From: Gaiellasilicea sp963749515 | GTDB lineage: Bacteria > Actinomycetota > Thermoleophilia > Gaiellales > Gaiellaceae | Assembly: GCA_963749515.1 (NCBI GenBank) | Contig: CAVVMR010000012.1 | Span: forward strand, 29,164-93,163 | Direction: 5' to 3' | Length of the DNA: 64,000 bases | Shown: piece by piece, positions 50,324 to 57,514 of the stretch | How positions within the stretch are numbered: the first letter of the stretch is position 1 | Layout: every line of letters begins with the position of its first letter | Program-made: the position numbers and the translations under genes | The notes under the pieces: model-generated | Database searches by the model: none | Told to the model about the DNA's origin: nothing | What the model saw: only the letters and a program-made list of their open reading frames with translations

Positions 50324-51316
50324 TCACGCCGCCAGTCTCCTCAATGTGCCGGTCAAAGCTTCGACCGCAAGCGCGATGTCCTCCGGCGAGGTGAGCTCGT
50401 CCGGGTTGTGGCTGATGCCGCCGTTGAGCGAGCGGACGAAGAGCATCCCGGACGGCACTCCGGCGGTCGCGAGAATGCCGGCATCGTGGCCGGCGCCTGA
50501 GGGAAGCTCGAGCACCGGCAGCCCGAGCGCCTCGACCTCGGCGCGGAGGGCGGCGCGGATCTCCCCGGCCATCGGCGACGGCTCGGTGCGGATCGGCTCC
50601 TCGACCTCGAGCGCGGCGGCAAGGCGATCGAGCCGCTCCGCGTCGGGCGCGCGGGCATCGACGCTGATGACGACCCGGCCGGGGATGACGTTCGTGCCGC
50701 CGGGCTCGACGGTCACCTGGCCGACGGTCGCGACAGCGCCCTCGATCGCGCGGGCGGCATCCCGCGCTCGGAGGACGTACTCGGCCGCCTGCACGAGCGC
50801 ATCCTCCCGGACCGGCATCGGAGTCGTTCCCGCGTGGCCGGCCACGCCGGTGAAGGTGCGGCGGCCGCGAACGTAGCCGACGATTGCGGTGACGACGCCG
50901 AGCGGCACGTCGGCGGCGAGCAGCGTGGGCCCTTGCTCGATGTGCAGCTCGACGTAGGCGTCGGGCAGCGCGGTGCAGCCGCGACTCCCTGCGCACCCTC
51001 GCTCCTCGTCCCGGAAGACGACGACCCCGAGTCCCGGCAGGCCGAGCGCTTCGACGGCCTCGAGCCCGGCGACGACGCCGAGCGTTCCGTCGAACCTGCC
51101 TGCGCCGGGCACGGTGTCGAGATGCGAACCGGTCCACACCTGTCGGTCGCTTCCGGGGATCCGCCCGATCAGGTTGCCGGCGGCATCGACTTCCACCTCG
51201 AGCCCCGCCTCGCGGAACCAGCCGGCGGCCAGGTCGTGCGCGGCGTCCTCCTCGGCCGAGTAACCGATCCGGTCGCCGATCGCGGCGAGCTGCTCCAGGC
51301 GCTCCAAGACCCGCAT
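50324..51316 (-). CDS. M20-family amidohydrolase, allantoate amidohydrolase/carbamoylase-like
   Basis: The 330-residue product is of the AllC/hydantoinase-carbamoylase group: VWTGSHLDTVPGAGRFDGTL (metal ligands), DEERGCAGSRG, VELHIEQGPTL, GVAGHAGTTPMPVREDALV and LPSGAGHDAGILA with SHNPDEL. At 330 residues it is about 70 shorter than usual; the stretch between the DEE and ELHIEQGP motifs is missing. In this cluster it could hydrolyse allantoate after urate breakdown. ATG follows TACGTT by six bases. Confidence 0.88.
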   Translation of the reverse strand: MRVLERLEQLAAIGDRIGYSAEEDAAHDLAAGWFREAGLEVEVDAAGNLIGRIPGSDRQVWTGSHLDTVPGAGRFDGTLGVVAGLEAVEALGLPGLGVVVFRDEERGCAGSRGCTALPDAYVELHIEQGPTLLAADVPLGVVTAIVGYVRGRRTFTGVAGHAGTTPMPVREDALVQAAEYVLRARDAARAIEGAVATVGQVTVEPGGTNVIPGRVVISVDARAPDAERLDRLAAALEVEEPIRTEPSPMAGEIRAALRAEVEALGLPVLELPSGAGHDAGILATAGVPSGMLFVRSLNGGISHNPDELTSPEDIALAVEALTGTLRRLAA

Positions 51317-51322
51317 CCGCGG

Positions 51323-51328
51323 AACGTA
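51323..51328 (-). promoter_or_regulatory. Leaderless-type -10 TACGTT for the M20 gene
   Basis: TACGTT on the minus strand ends six bases before the ATG at 51316, just after the MFS gene stop. Confidence 0.45.
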
Positions 51329-52474
51329 CTACCGGGAGGGGTGGAGCCTCGCCGCCTTCGGTTGGCGCAGCGCGCGAAGCAAGAGCCAGCCACCGAGCGG
51401 GAAGACCGCGGCGAGGCCGTAGGCCAGGCTCCAGGAGCCCGCGGTGACGACGGCGGCAAACGCGAGTGGCGCCGCGACGCCACCGATGGACAGCACCGTT
51501 TGCTGGACGCTCAGCGCAGCGCCGCTACGCGCACGGCCTGCGAGCTCCGCGACGGCGGCAAAGGCGACGCCGTTCCAGGCCATCGTCAAGGACCCGGCGA
51601 CGACGAAGGCCGGAACGAGCAGCACGAGCGGTGCGTTCAGCAGGCCGGTTACGACGGCGAGGGAGATGGTCACCGCGATTCCGATTCGGGCGAGGGGGAC
51701 GATGCGCGTCCTCATCGTGTCCGACCACCTGCCGGCGGCGATCCGGAGCACGATCGCCCCCACCTGAATGGCGCCGAGGACGGCTGCCGCCTCTCCCTTG
51801 CCCAACCCGCGTTCGTCGTGCAGGTAGAGCACCACGAAGCTGAGAATCGCCATCTGCGGCACGACGTAGAGGCCGCCGACAGCCGAGAGACGCCAGAGGC
51901 GATGGTCGCGCAACGACCACTCGACGTCCTCGACCTCGAGCGGCAGCGCCGCCGGCTCGCGCAGGAAGATCGCACCGCCCGCGGCTCCGAGCAGGCACAG
52001 CGCGCCGAGGAACGCATACGCGTGGTGCACCGAGAAGTGCGGCAGAACGAGAGCGCCCACGAGGCCGCCGACCGGCACCGCCGCCTGCCGGATGCCGAGG
52101 GCGAACCCACGTTGCGACGCATCGAACCAGCCCATGACCGCACGCCCGGTGGCGGCGTTGACGCTCGCACCGGCCGCCCCGGCGAGGAAGAGGAGGGCGT
52201 AGAGCTGCCAGAACGTCTCCGCCTGCCCGGCCACGACGAGCAGGACGCCGCACCCTCCCATCCCGGCGGCGAGTACGACGCGCTCGCCGATCCGGTCGGT
52301 CAGGAGTCCCCACGGAAGCAGGGTGACGAGCGTTCCGAGCCAGTGGCCGGAGAGCACGGCGCCTACCTGGGCGAGGCTCAGGCCGAAGGTGTCTCTGATC
52401 GCCGGCGCGATCGCCGGCAGGCCGACGCCGATCGCCGCGAAGCTGCACTGCGCGAGCGTCCCCGCCGCCAGCAC
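51329..52474 (-). CDS. Major facilitator superfamily transporter
   Basis: The 381-residue product has about twelve membrane segments with the MFS loop GLLTDRIGERVVLAAGMGG after segment 2 and RGFALGIRQAAVPVGGLVG in segment 5, a nitrate/nitrite or sialate-like porter signature. It probably imports a ureide or purine given its place beside the M20 gene. GTG at 52474 follows TATCGT by six bases; the frame stays open upstream into the aldehyde dehydrogenase end, but without a start. Confidence 0.8.
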   Translation of the reverse strand: MLAAGTLAQCSFAAIGVGLPAIAPAIRDTFGLSLAQVGAVLSGHWLGTLVTLLPWGLLTDRIGERVVLAAGMGGCGVLLVVAGQAETFWQLYALLFLAGAAGASVNAATGRAVMGWFDASQRGFALGIRQAAVPVGGLVGALVLPHFSVHHAYAFLGALCLLGAAGGAIFLREPAALPLEVEDVEWSLRDHRLWRLSAVGGLYVVPQMAILSFVVLYLHDERGLGKGEAAAVLGAIQVGAIVLRIAAGRWSDTMRTRIVPLARIGIAVTISLAVVTGLLNAPLVLLVPAFVVAGSLTMAWNGVAFAAVAELAGRARSGAALSVQQTVLSIGGVAAPLAFAAVVTAGSWSLAYGLAAVFPLGGWLLLRALRQPKAARLHPSR

Positions 52475-52480
52475 CGTCCA

Positions 52481-52486
52481 ACGATA
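52481..52486 (-). promoter_or_regulatory. Leaderless-type -10 TATCGT for the MFS gene
   Basis: TATCGT on the minus strand ends six bases before the GTG at 52474. Confidence 0.5.
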
Positions 52487-52497
52487 GGGAGACGGCG

Positions 52498-53958
52498 CTA
52501 CAGCGAGAAGGGGTTGATCGGCCGCGTGCCGGTGTTCACGGTGACGCTCTTCGTCTCCAGATAGAGATCGAGCGTCTCGACCCCGAGCTCGCGCCCGAAG
52601 CCGGACTGCTTGTAGCCGCCGAACGGCAGCCCGGGGAACGCCGTGTACGGGAGGTTGATGCCCACAGTCCCGGCCTTGATCCGGCTCGCGAGGCGATGCC
52701 CCCTTGCCGGATCTCCTGTCCACACGGAGGCCATCAGCCCGTACTTGACGTCGTTCGCGATCCGGATCGCGTCCTTCTCGTCCTCGAAGGGGACGATCGT
52801 CACGACCGGCCCGAAGACCTCTTCCTGGGCGATCGTCATTGCGTTGTCGATTCCGGCAACAACTGTCGGCGGATAGAACGCATGCTCCCCGGGCTCGCCG
52901 CCGAGCACGACCTCGGCGCCTTCGCCGCGCGCGCCCTCGACGAAGGAGTGCACGCGCTCGCGGTGCGCCTGCGAGATCAGCGAGCCCATCTGCGTCTCGG
53001 CGTCGAGCGGGTCGCCCATCTTCAGCTGGCCCGCTTTCTCCGAGAAGGCGTTCACGAACTCGTCGTAGATCGACGCCTCGACCAGGACCCGCGAACGGGC
53101 CTCGCAGCTCTGGCCGGCCGAGTAGTAGATCGACCAGACCGCGCTCGGGATCGCCGAGTCGAGGTCGGCGTCCGCGAAGACGATGTTCGGGCTCTTGCCG
53201 CCGAGCTCCAGCGTCAGCCGCTTGATCGGCTCCGAGCAGAGCCGCATGATCTCGCCGCCGGTCTTCGTGGAGCCGGTGAACGCGACCTTGTCGACACCGG
53301 GGTGGCGCACGAGATAGGCGCCGGTGGTGGGGCCGTCACCGGGAACGACGTTGATCGTGCCGGCGGGGAAACCGACCTCGGCGGCGAGCTCGGCAAGCCG
53401 GAGCGCGGTCGCGGGCGTCTGCGGATCGGGCTTGAGGACGACGGAGCAGCCGGCCGCGAGCGCGGGCGCGAGCTTCCACGTGGTCATCAGCAGCGGGTAG
53501 TTCCAGGGAACGATCTGGCCGGCGACGCCGACCGGCTCCTTCAGGGTGTAGGAGAGGATCGAGCCGCCGATCGGGTTGGAGCGGCCGGCGATCGTGGCGA
53601 TCGCCGAGGCATAGAAGCGAAAGTGCTCGACCGCGCCGAAGAGCTCCGCCTTGGTCGAGGAGATCGCCTTGCCGACGTTGCGCGCCTCGAGCTCGTTGAG
53701 CTCCTTCCGGTTCGCCGCGACCGCATCGGCCAGGGCGTGCAGGAGCCGGGAGCGCTCGTTCCCGGACGTCTTGCCCCAGTCACCGGCGAGTGCTGCGCGC
53801 GCGGCCTCGACGGCCTGGTCGATCTCGCCCTCGCCCGCGAGCTGCGCTGTGGCGAACGGCTCGCCCGAGGCAGGCTCGACCAGGTCGCGCGACGACGAGC
53901 CTTCCACGGTCTCGCCGTTGATGAAGAGCCCGTACTCGCGTCCGGTCGCAACAGCCAT
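52498..53958 (-). CDS. Aldehyde dehydrogenase
   Basis: The 486-residue product is an NAD(P)-dependent aldehyde dehydrogenase: VPWNYPLLMTTWKLAPALAA, FTGSTKTGGEIM with ELGGKSPNIVFADADLD (catalytic glutamate), GQSCEARSRVLVE (catalytic cysteine) and EEVFGPVVTIVPFED, GGYKQSGFGRELG. Betaine-aldehyde-type or general. It lies upstream of the MFS gene and downstream of a divergent lipoprotein. ATG follows TAGATT by seven bases. Confidence 0.93.
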   Translation of the reverse strand: MAVATGREYGLFINGETVEGSSSRDLVEPASGEPFATAQLAGEGEIDQAVEAARAALAGDWGKTSGNERSRLLHALADAVAANRKELNELEARNVGKAISSTKAELFGAVEHFRFYASAIATIAGRSNPIGGSILSYTLKEPVGVAGQIVPWNYPLLMTTWKLAPALAAGCSVVLKPDPQTPATALRLAELAAEVGFPAGTINVVPGDGPTTGAYLVRHPGVDKVAFTGSTKTGGEIMRLCSEPIKRLTLELGGKSPNIVFADADLDSAIPSAVWSIYYSAGQSCEARSRVLVEASIYDEFVNAFSEKAGQLKMGDPLDAETQMGSLISQAHRERVHSFVEGARGEGAEVVLGGEPGEHAFYPPTVVAGIDNAMTIAQEEVFGPVVTIVPFEDEKDAIRIANDVKYGLMASVWTGDPARGHRLASRIKAGTVGINLPYTAFPGLPFGGYKQSGFGRELGVETLDLYLETKSVTVNTGTRPINPFSL

Positions 53959-53965
53959 CGCCAGG

Positions 53966-53971
53966 AATCTA
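53966..53971 (-). promoter_or_regulatory. Leaderless-type -10 TAGATT for the aldehyde dehydrogenase
   Basis: TAGATT on the minus strand ends seven bases before the ATG at 53958. Confidence 0.5.
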
Positions 53972-53993
53972 GCGACTACGTGCCACGGAGGTG

Positions 53994-53999
53994 TACGTT
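53994..53999 (+). promoter_or_regulatory. Leaderless-type -10 TACGTT for the lipoprotein
   Basis: TACGTT ends six bases before the ATG at 54006, divergent from the aldehyde dehydrogenase promoter. Confidence 0.5.
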
Positions 54000-54005
54000 C
54001 GCGCC

Positions 54006-54659
54006 ATGCGTCGCCTCGCCTCGGCCCTCGTCGGCGCCGTCCTTCTGCTCGCGGGTTGCGGCGGGGAAAGCGAAGGCGTCGGCGCGCCGGAGGCGCAACG
54101 CACCACCGGAGGCCACACGACCTACAAGGTCGCTTCCGCCGGGTTCTCGGTTGCGGTCCCCGAGTCCTGGCGGACGATCAGCGCCGACGAGTTCAGCAAA
54201 GGCGGCGGGATGGAGGATGTCCTTCGAGAGACGCCGGCGCTCGAGCCGTACGTCGATGCATTCCAGGGTGCGAACTCGGTGCTGAAGTTCGTCGCGATCG
54301 ATCCGGAGCTGAGCGAGGAGTTCGCGACGAATCTCAACATCATCGTCGAGGCGATACCGGACGGAATGACCAACGAGAGCTACGAGCAGGGTCTCCTGTC
54401 GCAACTGCGGTCGTTCGCCGGCCTCGTCGGGGAGGTCGAAACCACAGATGTCGAGCTTCCCGCCGGTCCGGCGACCAGGTTGGACTACCAGCTCGAGCTC
54501 GAGGCGAGCGGTCGGCAGGTGACGACGTCGACGCTGCAGTTCGCCTTCCTGCTCGAGGGAACGGCGCACATCCTCACCTACACCACCACGCCGGATCTCG
54601 GCGGCAAATACGAGGACGCGTTCGTCGAGTCGGCGCGGACGTTCCGCCTGACTCAGTAG
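54006..54659 (+). CDS. Lipoprotein of unknown function
   Basis: The 217-residue product starts RRLASALVGAVLLLAGCGG, a clear lipoprotein signal with lipobox LLAGC. The mature part has YKVASAGFSVAVPESWRTIS, a common start of surface domains that may bind fatty or small ligands, and LEGTAHILTYTTTPDLGGKY near the end. It resembles PsbP-like or Mog1-like secreted folds but I cannot assign one. An upstream in-frame start (53991) would put charged residues before the signal. Confidence 0.82.
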   Translation: MRRLASALVGAVLLLAGCGGESEGVGAPEAQRTTGGHTTYKVASAGFSVAVPESWRTISADEFSKGGGMEDVLRETPALEPYVDAFQGANSVLKFVAIDPELSEEFATNLNIIVEAIPDGMTNESYEQGLLSQLRSFAGLVGEVETTDVELPAGPATRLDYQLELEASGRQVTTSTLQFAFLLEGTAHILTYTTTPDLGGKYEDAFVESARTFRLTQ

Positions 54660-54686
54660 CCCGCTGGGAGAGTCGCCGGGGCGCCG

Positions 54687-54692
54687 TAGAGT
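54687..54692 (+). promoter_or_regulatory. Leaderless-type -10 TAGAGT for the methyltransferase
   Basis: TAGAGT ends six bases before the ATG at 54699. Confidence 0.5.
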
Positions 54693-54698
54693 TGGGCG

Positions 54699-55352
54699 AT
54701 GAGCGCCACAGCCCCGGACGGCAGCCCCGTCGGCCTGTATGCCACGCTCGCCCCGCTCGGCGAGCCGCAACTCATCCACGAGACTGTGCCGCCGGGAAGC
54801 GAGATCCTCGAGCTCGGCTGTGGCGCCGGCCGGATCACACATGCGCTCCTCGAGCTCGGCCATCCGGTCGTCGCCGTCGACAACTCGCCCGAGATGCTCG
54901 CTCACGTGCACGGAGCCGAGACCGTGCTCGCCGACATCGAGACGCTCGAGCTCAGCCGCCGGTTCCCGGTCGTCCTGCTCGCAAGCAACTTCCTGAATGC
55001 ACCGGACGACCAAGAGCTGGCTGCGGTGCTTGCCGCCTGCGCGCGTCATGTCGCCGGCGACGGACAGGTTCTGCTCGAGCGCATGCCGCCAGAATGGGAG
55101 CCCCGCCAGGGAGCATCGGAGGTCGGCGGCGTTCGAATCTCGATGTCCGACGCCGTACGCGACGGCGACCTCGTCTCGGCGGTGATGCGATACGAAGCCG
55201 GAACCGAGCAGTGGAGCCACGCCTTCACCGCCAGGCTGATCTCGGATCGCGACGTCGACCACGCCCTCGAACGGGCGGGTCTTCGGCGCGTGCGCTGGCT
55301 CGACGAGCGGAGAACCTGGCTCGAGGCACAGCCCGCCTCGCCGGCTCGCTGA
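54699..55352 (+). CDS. SAM-dependent class I methyltransferase
   Basis: The 217-residue product has motif I LELGCGAGRITHALLELGHP, an acidic end-of-strand-2 VAVDNSPEMLAHV, and FPVVLLASNFLNAP. Substrate unknown; the small-molecule methyltransferase type is likely. It is convergent with DUF1272. Confidence 0.85.
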   Translation: MSATAPDGSPVGLYATLAPLGEPQLIHETVPPGSEILELGCGAGRITHALLELGHPVVAVDNSPEMLAHVHGAETVLADIETLELSRRFPVVLLASNFLNAPDDQELAAVLAACARHVAGDGQVLLERMPPEWEPRQGASEVGGVRISMSDAVRDGDLVSAVMRYEAGTEQWSHAFTARLISDRDVDHALERAGLRRVRWLDERRTWLEAQPASPAR

Positions 55353-55357
55353 CCGCC

Positions 55358-55534
55358 TCAGGCGGACCGTCGGGGGCGCCGGACGAGCTCGCCACCGCAG
55401 TTCGGGCAGACACCGTCGAGCTCCGCCGAGCAGGACGGGCAGAACGTGCACTCGTAGCTGCAGATGAACGCCTCCGCACCGGGGGACACCGGGGCATCGC
55501 ACCGCTCGCAGCTCCCGCGCATCTCCAGCGGCAT
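55358..55534 (-). CDS. DUF1272 cysteine-rich zinc protein
   Basis: The 58-residue product reads MPLEMRGSCERCDAPV, then ICSYECTFCPSCSAEL and CPNCGGELVRRPRR. Eight cysteines in four CxxC-like pairs match DUF1272, a short predicted zinc-binding family of unknown role. Its ATG at 55534 directly abuts the mqnD stop (55535), so they are probably translated from one message. Confidence 0.88.
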   Translation of the reverse strand: MPLEMRGSCERCDAPVSPGAEAFICSYECTFCPSCSAELDGVCPNCGGELVRRPRRSA

Positions 55535-56359
55535 CTAGGACACGTAGTCCAGGCGGACCGGCTCGGGGAACGCCCCGATTGCGTCGCCGCGGCCGAGGAG
55601 CTCCGCGACGGCCTTGCGACCCTCGTCGCCGTAGTCGCAGGTCAGCTCGTTGACGTACATCTCGACGAAGCGATCCGCCGTCGTCACGTCGATGCCCCGA
55701 CCGAAGCGCATCGCATAGCGCATCGCCTCACGGCGGTTCGCCAGCCCGGCGCGGATCGAATCCAGGAGCACCGCCGAGAGGTCGGGCAGGCGGTCGCCGA
55801 GATCGCGGCGCGCCACGTTGACGCCGAGCGGCAGCGGCAAGCCCGTTTCGAGCAGCCACCACTCGCCCAAATCGAGCACCTTGTGCAAGCCCGCGTCCTC
55901 ATAAGTGAGCTGGCCCTCGTGGATCACCAGACCGACATCGGCGCGGCCTGACGAGACCTCGTCGAGGATCTGGTCGAACGGGAGCTCGCGGTGCGCGAAC
56001 TCGCCGAGCGCGAGCCGAAGCGTCAGGAACGCGGTCGTCATCCGGCCGGGGACGACGATCTCGGTCGACCCGAGCTGCTCGAAGGCGAGCGGCTCCCGCG
56101 CGACGAGGATCGGCCCGTAGCCGGAGCCGATGCTTGCGCCGTGCGGCAGCAGGGCGTAGCGGCCCTGGACGAACGGATACGCGTGGAGCGAGATCGCGGT
56201 CACTTCGAGCCGGCCTTCGAGCGCCCACTCGTTCAGCGACTGGATGTCCTGCAGCACCTGCTCGAACTGGAATCCACGGGTGTCGACCGCGCCGGCTGCA
56301 ATCGCCCAGAACATGAAGGCATCGTCAGGATCCGGACTGTGACCGAGCTTGATCAGCAT
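55535..56359 (-). CDS. mqnD: 1,4-dihydroxy-6-naphthoate synthase
   Basis: MqnD acts after MqnC in the futalosine pathway, making 1,4-dihydroxy-6-naphthoate. The 274-residue product has the start GHSPDPDDAFMFWAI, then ISLHAYPFVQGRYALLPHGA, SIGSGYGPILVAR, and the conserved DVGLVIHEGQLTYEDAGL with ETGLPLPLGVN. Length is typical. It is about 52 kb from mqnC, mqnA and mqnE. ATG follows TAGCCT by six bases. Confidence 0.93.
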   Translation of the reverse strand: MLIKLGHSPDPDDAFMFWAIAAGAVDTRGFQFEQVLQDIQSLNEWALEGRLEVTAISLHAYPFVQGRYALLPHGASIGSGYGPILVAREPLAFEQLGSTEIVVPGRMTTAFLTLRLALGEFAHRELPFDQILDEVSSGRADVGLVIHEGQLTYEDAGLHKVLDLGEWWLLETGLPLPLGVNVARRDLGDRLPDLSAVLLDSIRAGLANRREAMRYAMRFGRGIDVTTADRFVEMYVNELTCDYGDEGRKAVAELLGRGDAIGAFPEPVRLDYVS

Positions 56360-56365
56360 GCCGCG

Positions 56366-56371
56366 AGGCTA
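56366..56371 (-). promoter_or_regulatory. Leaderless-type -10 TAGCCT for mqnD
   Basis: TAGCCT on the minus strand ends six bases before the ATG at 56359. Confidence 0.5.
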
Positions 56372-56394
56372 GCACCGCCCCGGGCAGCGCCTCA

Positions 56395-56400
56395 TACACT
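56395..56400 (+). promoter_or_regulatory. Leaderless-type -10 TACACT for the DtxR-family regulator
   Basis: TACACT ends six bases before the GTG at 56407 and is divergent from the mqnD promoter. Confidence 0.5.
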
Positions 56401-56406
56401 GCACGC

Positions 56407-56847
56407 GTGACCAAGGTCGACCTCAGCGACGCGATCCAGGACTACCTGAAGGAGATCTACAAGCTCGGGATCGAGACGGAGCGCGTCTCGACCTCCAGCC
56501 TCGCGCGCCGCCAGCAGGTGTCGCCGGCATCGGCGAGCGCGATGGTCAAGAAGCTCGCGGCGCTGGGGCTCGCGGAGCACACGCCGTACCGCGGCGTCAC
56601 GCTCACCCACGCCGGCGCTCAGGTTGCGCTGGAGGTGATCCGGCACCACCGGCTGCTCGAGCTCTACCTCGCCGAGACGCTTGGGATCGCCGTCGACGAC
56701 GTCCACCAGGAGGCGGACCGGCTCGAGCACGCGCTCTCCGAGGAGCTGGAGGCGCGCATCGACAAGGCGCTCGGCTTCCCGACGCACGATCCGCACGGGG
56801 AGGCGATCCCCAACGCGAAGCTCGAGTGGCCGAAGGAACCCGCCTAG
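56407..56847 (+). CDS. DtxR/MntR-family metal-dependent regulator
   Basis: The 146-residue product has the DtxR N-terminal winged helix: SDAIQDYLKEIYKLGIETER, SSLARRQQVSPASASAMVKK, GLAEHTPYRGVTLTHAGAQV, and the dimerisation domain IRHHRLLELYLAETLGIAVD with EADRLEHALSEELEARIDKA and FPTHDPHGEAIP. No SH3-like third domain, so it is closer to MntR in size. It would sense iron or manganese. Its stop overlaps the convergent gene by four bases. Confidence 0.9.
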   Translation: MTKVDLSDAIQDYLKEIYKLGIETERVSTSSLARRQQVSPASASAMVKKLAALGLAEHTPYRGVTLTHAGAQVALEVIRHHRLLELYLAETLGIAVDDVHQEADRLEHALSEELEARIDKALGFPTHDPHGEAIPNAKLEWPKEPA

Positions 56848-57188
56848 CGGCGGCCGAAGAAGAAGCGCTCCAGGACGGGAAGCACCTCCTTGCGGGTGAA
56901 CGGCTTCACGCTCTCCGTTGACCCGTCGTCCTCGAGCACGCGCGCGTCGTCCTCGAGCGCGCCGTTGGCAGCCTCGAGCGCGTCACCGAGCTCGTAGCCC
57001 TCGAAGAGGTAGTCGTCGCGGCGTGGCTCGTCGCTGCGCCGGTGCTGCGGGTTGACCGCGCGACCGACCGCCCAGACGCCGCCTTCCTTGCGCTCAACCC
57101 AGATCACGACCCGCTCGTCGCGTCCTGCGTCGTCGACTCCGCGGAGCAGCCGCTCCGCGCAGCGACCCTCGGAGGGGTTGCGGCGCAT
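56844..57188 (-). CDS. Small conserved-looking protein of unknown function
   Basis: The 114-residue product is acidic and soluble: VVIWVERKEGGVWAVGRAVN, DDYLFEGYELGDALEAANG, LEDDARVLEDDGSTESVKPF and a basic end VLPVLERFFFGRR. No family is recognised. It overlaps the DtxR-family gene at the 3' end, and its start lies 24 bases from the divergent gene at 57213. Confidence 0.65.
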   Translation of the reverse strand: MRRNPSEGRCAERLLRGVDDAGRDERVVIWVERKEGGVWAVGRAVNPQHRRSDEPRRDDYLFEGYELGDALEAANGALEDDARVLEDDGSTESVKPFTRKEVLPVLERFFFGRR

Positions 57189-57198
57189 GAAAGGAGGA

Positions 57199-57204
57199 TA
57201 CAAT
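57199..57204 (+). promoter_or_regulatory. Leaderless-type -10 TACAAT for the gene at 57213
   Basis: TACAAT ends eight bases before the ATG at 57213. Confidence 0.5.
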
Positions 57205-57212
57205 CGCCCGCG

Positions 57213-57452
57213 ATGGCGTTCCGGAACCTCTTCTCGTTCCTCTTTCAACGCTCGTCGGCGGAGGAGCGTGTCGCCGCTTATGTGATCCGCGAGCACGATC
57301 GCGGCCGCAACCTGGCCGAGATCCTCGAGGATCGCTACGTGCAGAATCGCCTCGGCCCGCAGCAGATCGCACGCTTGCTCGACCGGCCCGAGGTGATCAA
57401 GGCAATCGGCAACGACACGATCGCCGACGCCCGCCAGACGATCGAGGTTTAG
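57213..57452 (+). CDS. 79-residue helical protein of unknown function
   Basis: The product reads MAFRNLFSFLFQRSSAEERV and continues as a basic helical chain, AAYVIREHDRGRNLAEILED, RYVQNRLGPQQIARLLDRPE, to ADARQTIEV. It has no membrane segment and no known motif, though LAEILEDRYVQNRL looks like a short nucleic-acid- or protein-binding helix pair. It is followed at once by a large terminator-like hairpin, so it forms a single-gene unit. Confidence 0.65.
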   Translation: MAFRNLFSFLFQRSSAEERVAAYVIREHDRGRNLAEILEDRYVQNRLGPQQIARLLDRPEVIKAIGNDTIADARQTIEV

Positions 57453-57513
57453 GGTTCGGCGAAAATGTCGGCTGAGCCGCTGGGGTGCGGCGAGCGACAT
57501 TCCGCCAAACCCT
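57451..57513. terminator. Large interrupted hairpin between convergent genes
   Basis: Four stem blocks pair in order: AGGGTT with AACCCT, GGCG with CGCC, ATGTCG with CGACAT and GCCGC with GCGGC, around a TGGGGT loop. Internal bulges separate them. It fills the gap between the gene ending at 57452 and the convergent gene ending at 57515, and probably ends transcription from both sides. Confidence 0.65.
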
Positions 57514-57514
57514 C

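Noticed and set aside
55128..55145. GTTCGAATC resembling a tRNA T-arm
   Set aside because: It lies inside the methyltransferase coding sequence and no cloverleaf could be built around it.
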